From Atherix ibis (taxonomy: Eukaryota > Arthropoda > Insecta > Diptera > Athericidae), in assembly GCA_958298945.1 (NCBI GenBank), contig OY282606.1, positions 73,519,622 to 73,583,621 on the forward strand: a DNA stretch of 64,000 bases. The letters run 5' to 3'. Position 1 is the stretch's first letter. Each line of letters starts with the position of its first letter. Under the pieces are notes generated by a model. It did not search any database and was not told the origin of the DNA. It saw only the letters and a program-made list of their open reading frames with translations. Shown one piece after another: positions 56,040 to 64,000 of this stretch. Made by a program: the position numbers and the translations under genes.

Positions 56040-57180
56040 AAGAGCTGAATTGTCATTTAAATATCGTACAGAATCACTTTGGACAGCCACCAGACGCATA
56101 CTTAAACACAAAAATGCTACTCACCGATTACGTATAAATGACGGAACTTGGACGTAAACTGATAGAGAAAATGCAGATATTTTTGCATAACATCTACTTA
56201 ATACTTTTACATCACACGAAAACATCAACGACAAATCCAGTTCACCTTAATTCACCTCTCAAGTAGTTTAGTCCTTCTTAAGTAAATCAACTTATACGAG
56301 TATAACACCATCTCAAAACAATCGCACGGCTATGATCTAATTTCCTTCAAAACATCCAAAAGAAACTTCCTAGAAAAGCAAAAGTTTTTATCGCCACTTA
56401 TAACTTCACCATCTTCGTAAAGACCTATAAGCCTGCTTCCAATCCTAGCAAAAGTCCTCGAAAAACTTATCCTTAAACGCTTATATTGAGTGTAACAATA
56501 TTACTCCAAATCAGCAGTTCAGATTTAGGACCGAAGACTCCATAATTCAACAGTGTCATCATGCTGTAGACTTTATATTCCAAGGAATTTCTAGATATCT
56601 CCGAAAGATATTTTCAAGTAGTTAAAAATATCAAATTCTCCAATATATGTCCTATCCTTACCAGTGTTCCTCAGGGTAGCATTGTTGGCCCTCTCCTGAA
56701 CAATATTTATACCAAAATATACATCACAAAAATCAAAATACTGCCTTACAAAATAGATTCCCTTCAAACTGGTTCAGAAAGTGGAGAGTAAACGTTACCG
56801 TATAAAAAAGCATTCGTCTTACTTTTACTTTTCGCCAAGAACACCTTCCCTTGCTATAATTATTAACTGTAATATTGTTCCGCAACAAAAAAAAACAGAC
56901 ACGTTACATAAGACTCAAACGAGTACAAAACTAAAACGAAATAACTTTTAGATAAACAATCAAAACTGACAGTCGACAAAAAAAGTTCTTCTATATAATA
57001 CGGCAATAAAACCCATATGGACATACGGAATAGAACTTTGTGGGTCAACCAAGCGTTCCAATTTCAGTCGACTGTAATCCCATCAATCAAAAATCCTCCG
57101 AGCAATTATTGATGATCCTTTATTATATGTGGAATAGTGTAATCCATTGCAACCTCAATTCCTTAGCTTCATGAATTGAT
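56040..57180 (+). pseudogene. Jockey-clade LINE relic, linker to C-terminus
   Basis: Plus-strand pieces in order: TWTTDRENADIF-like linker (~56140-56190), ITPNQQFRFRTEDSIIQQ (~56500-56545), SVPQGSIVGPLLNNIYTK (~56658-56712), NWFRKWRVNVT (~56770), IKPIWTYGIELCGSTKRSN (~57006-57065), and SKILRAIIDDPLLYV (~57090-57135). Block A and YADD are unreadable and the protein is shortened. Same family as 9.25, 15.95, 17.4 and 35.5 kb. Confidence 0.7.
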
Positions 57181-57528
57181 TGTCAGTCATTATAGTAAAT
57201 TTAGAGTAAATCGCATGATTTAGAGAAGCATCAATCGATGTTTACTCCTATTCCATCTGCTCGGTAATATGAAATAGTTTTAGATCCCAAAAAAAGGCCA
57301 TGCTTGCATCATATTTGGTGTGACTGTCTTTGACGGCTAGTCTTCTACATTCCGCGCTTAAATAACCTAATTCAGTTTGGATTTTTCCTAATACAGTGGC
57401 CTTTTATGTTTCAGGTCGATTTTGTTGACCACCATTTTGGGATGACATTTGTCTGTTGGTATTTGACAGTTGGAGAGAGTGATTGATAACAATTTATTAT
57501 AGAGCATCTAACGCCATAACAACGTGTT
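57181..57528. other. Flank between two LINEs
   Basis: Probably the 3' end of the Jockey relic and its target site. No frame. Confidence 0.35.
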
Positions 57529-57542
57529 AAAATTATTAAAAC
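57529..57542. repeat. Target-site duplication, 5' copy
   Basis: AAAATTATTAAAAC, identical to 59661-59674, flanking the LINE at 57543-59660. Confidence 0.85.
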
Positions 57543-59660
57543 TTTCATTCAGACCATTATCCGGTTCTTATTAAAATTCAAACTCAATTCAACTTTGAGA
57601 ATACTGAGTTAAAATCTTTCACGTCGTATAAGAACACGAACTGGAAAGAATTTAGGCAAGATGTAGATATGGCCATACCTAACGGAATGAATATTCCTTG
57701 CTTCAAGAACATAACCAATCAAGAAATTGATTTCCATATAGAAACCTTTAGTCAGATTGTCTCGGAGGTATTTCATAGACATTCAAGGCAACTGTCTTAT
57801 AGTAGCCATCGATTTGATTCTCTCCCTGAGGACATTAAGAAAATGTATTGGTTGAAAAATCGTTGGATAAGGGAAATGAAACGCATTTTCCGGAGAGAAC
57901 TGAACACTACATCCTCAGATTATCGTCTCTTTGAGGCACAGGTTAACTGCATATCAACTATGATACGCAATAAAGTTAACAAACACTTTAATGAACAATT
58001 TTCTGAACGACTTTCAAAAGTACGTCCAGGTCCTGATGCTTTCAAGCAGCTTAACGCAATCACCGGTCAAAGGTCACTCAATAAAGTAACAGTTACCGAT
58101 AATAACGACCGCGAAATAAAAGGGGGTCCAATTAATATTTCTAGAAACTTTGCCTCGTTTTATAAAGATCTTTACAACTTTAGTTCAAACTCACCTCTAC
58201 GAACTCACGTAAATAATCAGGTCAATAGTTTTTTATCAAACGCCCCAACTCATGTTACTACATTCAGCACTGATAACAGTGCAAGTAATCCCAGCCTTCT
58301 AGATATGTTTATATCCGAAAACACACTCTACTCGGTAATAAAATCCTTAAATAATAAAAAGTCTGCCGGCATCGATAATATATCGAACTTTATGCTGAGA
58401 AAGCTTCCGAAAAAGAGTCTGCGTCCCTTAGTTGCAATATTTAATCACTGTATTAACAATTGCTACTTCTCTAAAGCCTGGAAAATAGGTATTATCTTTA
58501 ATATTCCAAAAACTCAAGGTAGAGCAGCCATCCAACAACATCGACCTATATCTCTTCTTCCCTGTTTGGGAAAAATATTAGAAAAAATCTTTTACGAAAA
58601 GGTAAATGAATTTTGTAATGAAAATAAAATTATTCCCGACTTTCAATTTGGATTTCGGAAAGGTCACTCAACTTTGGATGCTCTTTTCCTACTACATAGT
58701 GAGATAACAACTGGGTTAAACCGTAAAGAATCAACAGTTGCTTGCTCCCTAGATATAACCAAAGCCTTTGACTCAGTTTGGCATAAGGGACTAGTGCACA
58801 AGCTATGCAAACTTGATTTCCCTCCACATATTACGCTGCTGCTGCACTCATTTCTTCAGGATAGATCATCCTGTGTTAGGTATCAGAACACGACTTCCGA
58901 ATTCTTCTTAATAGGTAAAGGAGTTATTCGGCCAATTATTGGATATGCATTTCCGATCTATTTTAGTTTCTCGAAAACGTATGCCAATAAAGTCCATGTA
59001 TTCGAAAGGTCAATCATTAGGAAATGCCTTTCAAAATATCGTAAAATAGACGGTAAGCATTACTCCAACTCCTATATATATCAGAAAAGTAATCTTACTC
59101 CTTTTATTTCATACATGGTTGGTCTAACCAAAAACTTTCTTCAGCATTTAATAGACCATACCAATCCACTTATTCAATAGTCACTAGAAAGGATTAATAC
59201 CCAAGCCACCCAACACAGAAACTTATACAATGATTACCTCTATGCCTCACCAGTTATCATATCTGATTTTGCGAAGGACAGTGATATTATGAACGTTCAG
59301 TTTTATAATTCCTTAACTCCCCATTTCCATCGTGGTTAGCGGAAGCAACACACAATTCCCAAAAATTCCAAACTCCTAATCCGCTCTTCCTCAATTCCTT
59401 TCCCTAATTTTTATTATTTTTTATTATTAAGTCTAGGATTAAGTTTAGTTTATAAGCAATTAAAAATATAGATAATTGTGTTTGAGCAAGCACATATAAT
59501 TATTAAGCCATAGTTGTAAGCAATTCATTAAAAACTAATTTAATATATAAGCAAAAGATGTACAGAGCATGTTTTAGCTCTACGTTTTAAATACCATGTA
59601 AATATGTACAAGTAATATGGAAATAAAAAATGCTCTACTTAAACAAAAAAAAAACAAAAA
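57543..59660 (+). mobile_element. Jockey-clade LINE, 5'-truncated insertion with 14-bp duplication
   Basis: The insertion begins inside the last part of the endonuclease domain (TCAGACCATTATCCG = SDHYP, the conserved endonuclease histidine box) and ends in an A-rich tail (59641-59660). The 3' untranslated region is ~300 bp and has AATAAA at ~59622. Exact 14-bp repeats flank it. This family differs from the 'IWTYGIELWG' Jockey family of the other fragments. It is one of the younger elements of the window. Confidence 0.88.
57555..59338 (+). pseudogene. LINE reverse transcriptase with catalytic core deleted in frame
   Basis: Open from SDHYPVLIKIQTQFNF (57555) through the first ATG at 57669 to TAG 59178-59180, then readable past it (SLERINTQATQHRNLYNDYL) to ~59338. 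Motifs: linker KKMYWLKNRWIREMKRIFRR, SLNNKKSAGIDNISNFML, QHRPISLLPCLGKILEKIF, DFQFGFRKGHSTLDALF, SLDITKAFDSVWHKGLVHKL (catalytic D), then FFLIGKGV joined directly to IRPIIGYAFP at ~58926. Normally 'GVPQGSVLGP', the YADD box and the thumb's first part (of order 120 residues) lie between these two, so the enzyme cannot polymerise. The join keeps the frame open. The later TAG replaces a sense codon just before the C-terminal tail. Confidence 0.88.
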
Positions 59661-59674
59661 AAAATTATTAAAAC
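59661..59674. repeat. Target-site duplication, 3' copy
   Basis: AAAATTATTAAAAC directly after the A-rich tail of the LINE, identical to 57529-57542. Confidence 0.85.
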
Positions 59675-59739
59675 ATTTTATTTATTATAAATTATTGTTC
59701 ACTTTAGCCAAGCAAGTCAACCATTTACCGTGTAATGAA

Positions 59740-59997
59740 TAATTTTCAAAAAAGATTTGCTAACCACCCTTTATAAAATTCCATTGACACAAAAGTTACA
59801 AGCAAAAGACCATGAACGGCAGCGAGACTGGAGTGCTCGAGTTTTACGGTATAGACAACACAAACAAAATCATTATGAGCGACGAAGTACACTTTGACTT
59901 GACTGGCTTTGTTAATATATAGAATAGCAGCTATTGGGGCACTGACAATCGTCAACTGGTACACCAAAAACCACTGAACCCTCGTAGAGTAACTGTA
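59740..59997 (+). pseudogene. mariner-type transposase relic, middle part (host of a nested insertion)
   Basis: Plus-strand pieces: LTQKLQAKDHERQRDW, NKIIMSDEVHFDLTGFVN (first catalytic D; 'FSDEAHFHL.GYVNKQ' in relatives), a stop, NSSYWGTDNRQLVHQKPLNP, RRVTV. The text stops at the TA (59996-59997) where the next element begins, and the same protein seems to resume at 61171. It belongs with the DD37-41D mariner group rather than with DD34D. Confidence 0.65.
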
Positions 59998-61170
59998 CGA
60001 GGTATGTTCAAAAAGTATTGAGAATTTTGAATTTTCACGGGTTACGTATAGTCGATAAGTTCGGCCATTTTAAATGTTTAGTTAAGTTTTGACAGCTGCT
60101 TTGCTTGCACGTGTTTTGGCTCGTTTTCGATTTTGCCCATTCCAAAAAATGGATCAAATAATCTGTATCAAATTTTGTGTAAAAAACAAAATTAATTGCG
60201 CGGACACATTCCGAATGTTGACTGTTACATATGGTGAAGCTACCTTGGCCCAAAGCAACGTTTATCAGTGGTACAAAATATTCTCAGAGGGCCGAGAAGA
60301 TGTGAACGACGAAAAGCGTGCCGAACGCCCGAGCACGTCAACAACAGACGAAAACATTGATGAAGTGAAGAAAATAGTATTGGCCGATCGTCGAATCACC
60401 GTTAGAGAAGTTGCTGAGGACTTAAACATATCGATTGGCTTATGCCATTCGATTTTTACCAATGATTTGAGCGTGAGACGGGTCGCCGCGAAATTCGTAC
60501 CAAAATTGCTCCATTTCGACCAAAAACAACATCGCATTAACATTGCTAAGGAGCTGTTGGACTCTGTCCGTGACGAAATAAATTTACTCCAGAGGGTCAT
60601 AACTGGTGACAAATCATGTGTTTATGGTTATGACGTAGAAACCAAAGCTCAATCATGGAAGCTGCCGCATGAGCCAAGACCAAAAAAAGCGCGCCAAGTT
60701 CGGTCGAATATGAAGGTTTTGCTTACAGTTTTCTTCGATTGCATGGGCGTGGTACATCATGAGTTCTTGCCACAGGTTAGAATGGTCAATAAGGAGTATG
60801 ACCTGCAAGCTATGCGCAAGTTGCGCGAAGCAATCCGCCAGAAATGCCCGGATTTGTGGAAGAACGTGATAACGCCCCTGCTCACACATCGTTACTTGTG
60901 CGCAAATTTTTGGCTAAATAAAACACACTAAGAATGCCGCAGCCACCGTATTCCCCAGATCTGGCCCCCTGTGACGTTTTTTCCATGAAAGGACGACGCT
61001 ACGCTACGATTGAGGAGCTGAACAAGATCTACGATTGAGGAGCTGAACTAATTTTTTGAAGTGCTTCGAGGATTGGAAAAAACGTTGGCACAAGTGTACA
61101 ATATCTGGTGGGGATTACATTGAAGGTGACAAAATAGATATTCATAAAAAAATAAATAATTACTACAGAA
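59998..61170 (+). mobile_element. SETMAR/FLJ37770-type mariner inserted in another mariner
   Basis: Starts CGAGGTATGTTCAAAAAGTA after TA (59996-59997), with the transposase from ATG 60149. TA again at 61171-61172. A matching 3' terminal repeat is not visible before 61171 (text reads ...AATAATTACTACAGAA), so the right end has been eroded or truncated, and the exact right boundary is inferred from where the host transposase resumes. Confidence 0.7.
60149..61141 (+). pseudogene. DD34D mariner transposase (SETMAR/FLJ37770 type), two main lesions
   Basis: From ATG 60149: MDQIICIKFCVKNKINCADT (helix-turn-helix 1), VYQWYKIFSEGREDVNDEKR, STSTTDENIDEVKKIVL, ITVREVAEDLNISIGLCHSI (helix-turn-helix 2), RVAAKFVPKLLHFDQKQHRI, RVITGDKSCVYGYDVETKAQ (first catalytic D present; usual 'TGDE.W' altered), SNMKVLLTVFFDCMGVVHHE, LREAIRQKCPDLWKN. 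After LWKN (60860) ~20 bases are lost, including the 'W.LHH' stretch, which shifts the frame. In the new frame follow DNAPAHTSLLVRKFLAK (second D), a TAA, PYSPDLAPCD (third D, 34 residues after the second), RRYATIEELNKI, and DWKKRWHKCTISGGDYIEGD. Base use and the long first frame suggest it is one of the younger elements. Confidence 0.85.
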
Positions 61171-61172
61171 TA

Positions 61173-61500
61173 TGTGGTTCTAAAAAGTCGATGCCATATC
61201 ACACACAGCTCATGCTATGAGGCACATTTTGAGAGAAATTTTTCCGGCCGAATAATGTCAAAAAGTGGTGATATCGACTGGCCTCACGATCCCCTAGTTG
61301 AATAAAAAGGTGTATACTACAAACGAACCACAATCTCGATGCTTAAGGACAACATTCCAAACGAAATTGCTGAAATAACACCGGAAGTCTGCGAAAATGT
61401 TATGAAAAATGTGATCAAAAGAGTTCGCTCGCCTTTGCGCTGCGACCAGAAGCCAAAATTTTTAACAACCAAGCTTCAAAGTTTATTGTTTACCATTTGA
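61173..61500 (+). pseudogene. mariner-type transposase relic, C-terminal part (resumes after nested insertion)
   Basis: After the insertion: CGS, then ISHTAHAMRHILREIFP (region after the second catalytic D; relatives have 'GATCHTA...'), a stop, SKSGDIDWPHDP in a shifted frame, KGVYYKRTTISMLKDN, IPNEIAEITPEVCENVMKNV, IKRVRSPLR. The ~60 residues between 'VTV(W)CG' and the HTA box are missing, as is the 'PLD.FLWG' box. Continues from 59740-59997. Confidence 0.65.
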
Positions 61501-64000
61501 ATAGTTGAACATTTCCAAAAAGTTAAAGAACAGAAGCAGATTTTTATGCATCAAGTTTATAAGCGTAAAATTTTTTTCAAATAAGAAAGAATTTAATTGT
61601 TTTTTGTATGTTTTTTCATTGATTTTCTAAGCCCACCTATAATATAATACCGACTTATATATACACGTTGAGTTCCTCTTCTTACAGAACTTTCTAGAGA
61701 AGCTTAACGGCTAAGAACTTGTTGGATTTCTTTAACAGTGAAGAAAATGGATATAATAGAAAAGAAATTGTTTACAGAAAAGATGGCGAGGTTTGGGTCA
61801 GAGAAAGATAGGGAAAAATCGAAGGGAAAAAACAAAGACGCATACATATCGACACGACAGACAATTGGCGCCAATTTAGACAAATTTCCGGGTCACTGAC
61901 TTTATAGGCAACCAGAAATCCAATGCATTTTAATTGACGCCCCGGTAATTACCGGATGTGGCGAAGAGATAGAAGATAACCAACACTGCCTACAGTACGT
62001 TGTGTACGATACGACGACAAGCAGAAACTCAGCTCCGATAGTGATTAGTACAAATACGGACCTCTACCCCCGTCTAAGAACAACTTAGACGCCCAACGAA
62101 GTGCACAGAGAAAAAGCCCGGCCTCTTCGTCCGTTTGTGCGTTCTCACTATTCCTTTCCATCCGTTCTTCCTTGACAGTTTGTCCATTTGTCCGCCTGCA
62201 TTTGTCCATTCGGCTACTCGACCATCTACTCAGCACTGTGCGTATGTCCACCGACCTACAGAATCTTATCGTCTACAACGGAACTACCAAACTGGTTGGT
62301 TGGTCGCTGTTTTTCTTGTACTCATATTTATCGAGTAAAAATTGATTTGTTTTTTAACGTTCTACTTAATTTTCACGATTTGTCTGATGATCAGAATCAA
62401 CACACAAAACTACAAATTTTCCAAAAAGTAACATTTTGAAAAGGTGTCAGCAGAAGTGGAAAAAGGCTGGAACCTAATGCCGTGGCCTAGTACTCTTGTG
62501 TACTTTGCTGGTCGAGCGTGGATGAATTGTGTTTACGAGAACGGATAGTCAGTCAGTCATTCGCCCGAGCCATTCACAGTTAGTTGTGATTTTGATTTCT
62601 TAATTCTACCACGGCAGAAAGGCGTACACTGTCTATTTTTAGATGACGATTATTCGAAATGTGAACTTTCAATTCTCATACACACCAGGCAGATAACGTT
62701 ACGTTGAAAGTCTCCACAAAATCGAACAGAATCGAATTTAAATGAAGACAAGTACACCTACTCGTGTAATTATTAGTATTGGAAAATTTAGCTTGAAATT
62801 GTAGACCTAGAATGGTATTCGTACGGGATGACTGACATCGATCGGGTTGTGTAGGACAGTGGGTTCTAAAAAAATTGATACTTTCAATAATAGACGTACA
62901 AAATTTATCAATGCCTTTAATTCAGGACATACTTTGGAATTTTACAACAGAATTTTCGGAAAAAAACTCAGATTACGTTCTAAATAGCACAAAAGAAGTC
63001 ACTAAAAAAATCTACCAAATTTATCTTTTTTACCTCGAAACTTTTGGGATCATTTCTCATAACATATGTAAAAGCATAATTAAGGATCACTTGTTATAAG
63101 AGAAGAATTTGGGAGAAATTGAAGGCTGACCACTTTGACCTAAAATCATAATTTCAAACGATTTCCTCCAATACCCAATACTATACTCAGATTGCGTAAA
63201 ATATACTAGAGACATTTTATCAATAGAAAAGCTCAATCCTTTTAAGGATCAAGTTATATAGTAGAAATAACATCCAAGGCAGGTCTTACCTCGGGTTTAA
63301 TACAAAAAATTACGGCAATTATGAACTGGTCTAGACAAAAACATTGGGGTTATTCTTATTAAAAATGCCCAATCTCTTCAAATTTGTTGTACAATTTCTC
63401 TAGCGTGACACTGGGTCCTAAAACCTTCTGTTTCAGCTATCTATACATTCTCCTTCCAGAAATGCTTACCCACACACTTACAGGTCGCCAAATGACCTAA
63501 TGGTCGCTGAACGTGGCCTCTACCTCATATCCTAGGAACCTTACAAACAAACGCGACTGGATTACCATCCAAGGGGTTGTGCGTTCTCGAATCCTACTGA
63601 GAAATGGTCCTACGCTTTTTTCCAACAACAAAAAACTGTTTAATTTCCATTATACTTTAATTTCCCTATTTCTGTATCCTTTCCTTAACAAAAATAGGCG
63701 GAAAAGACAACTAAAAAAGCCATCAACTTTTTTTAGAACCAAAGGAAGTATCAATACCAGCTTTCGGAAGGAAAAACCAATAGTGGTATTGGTCAATGAC
63801 AACAATCCGAAATGGACATAATTACCGCCCCTGGATTGCAACAACAAAAATTGCATGAAAATATATAATAGAATAGCTGCAGAACAAATAGTAGGATATA
63901 ATTGGAACACTTAAAAATGGTCCCCATATTCCGAAAGGACGAATAAGAGGTAAAAGCAGAGATACTAAGGAGTTACGACAACAATAGGAGCCTCGGGTAG
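61501..64000. other. Mixed unique-looking and AT-rich sequence, no gene recognised
   Basis: Around 61740-62340 GC content is moderate; it contains the 14-bp palindrome CCGGTAATTACCGG (61942-61955) and no known repeat. Frames at 62135-62338, 62188-62439 and 62045-62251 overlap on both strands and have no motif. 62870-64000 includes frames at 62875-63099, 63513-63821 and 63910-63650 (minus, hydrophobic), none recognisable. Host non-coding DNA is the most likely content. Confidence 0.35.

Noticed and set aside
57669..59180. The 503-codon frame as a host gene
   Set aside because: It has LINE reverse-transcriptase blocks, a poly(A)-type tail and exact flanking duplications, and lacks the RT active site.

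Overview
The window is eukaryotic, very AT-rich, intron/intergenic-type DNA from an insect, most probably a fly. The evidence is the set of recognisable elements: five kinds of Tc1/mariner transposase (irritans-type DD34D, mellifera-type DD34D, a SETMAR/FLJ37770-type DD34D, two DD41D 'rosa'-like families) plus a Tc1 relic, several Jockey-clade LINE families, an RTE-clade LINE, an R1-like LINE tail and a 5S rRNA-derived sequence. Mariner irritans and DD41D rosa types are familiar from Diptera. There is nothing bacterial here (no operons, no ribosome-binding-site-led genes, no CRISPR). I could not identify one confident host protein-coding gene. The best host candidates are a 144-base exon-like block at 20988-21131, a small 3'-terminal reading frame at 19482-19700 (minus), and GC-richer promoter/first-exon-like DNA near 10.45-11.4 kb and 50.15-51.1 kb.

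Layout. 0-5.7 kb: AT-rich DNA with an R1-like LINE tail (minus), a tRNA-like repeat, a Tc1 relic and two perfect inverted repeats. 5.7-6.7 kb: an old minisatellite with a 327-bp higher-order period. 9.2-19.2 kb: Jockey fragments (9.25, 15.95, 17.4-19.1 kb), a DD41D mariner relic (12.2 kb), an endonuclease-RT LINE relic (13.5 kb), and the first 14-bp satellite array (16.82-17.42 kb). 19.2-21.9 kb: host-like unique DNA. 21.9-23.2 kb: irritans mariner copy 1. 26.0-27.55 kb: the second, larger 14-bp satellite array. 28.5-30.1 kb: LINE relics. 32.9-35.2 kb: two mellifera-type mariner copies arranged tail to tail. 35.5-40.0 kb: a Jockey relic split by a full-length RTE LINE. 40.8-42.1 kb: a DD41D rosa mariner with both terminal repeats. 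44.9-47.1 kb: a heavily decayed Jockey-type LINE. 47.2-48.3 kb: irritans mariner copy 2. 53.4-54.1 kb: another LINE relic. 55.4-55.7 kb: a 272-bp palindrome. 56.0-59.7 kb: two Jockey-clade elements, the second bounded by a 14-bp target-site duplication. 59.7-61.5 kb: one mariner inserted into another mariner's transposase.

The outstanding object is the RTE LINE at 36053-39367 (minus strand). It is complete from its first base to its poly(A) tail, is flanked by a 13-bp target-site duplication (AAACCCAAACCCT on its sense strand), and its roughly 988-codon endonuclease plus reverse-transcriptase frame is interrupted by one TAA codon only. Its first ~117 bases are a full-length 5S rRNA-like sequence, so the element seems to begin exactly where a 5S gene would begin. 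Removing the element and one repeat copy re-joins the surrounding Jockey reading frame in phase.

Coordinates of decayed elements are estimated from translated similarity read by eye and are approximate by tens of bases. Coordinates of terminal repeats, target-site duplications and inverted repeats were read directly.
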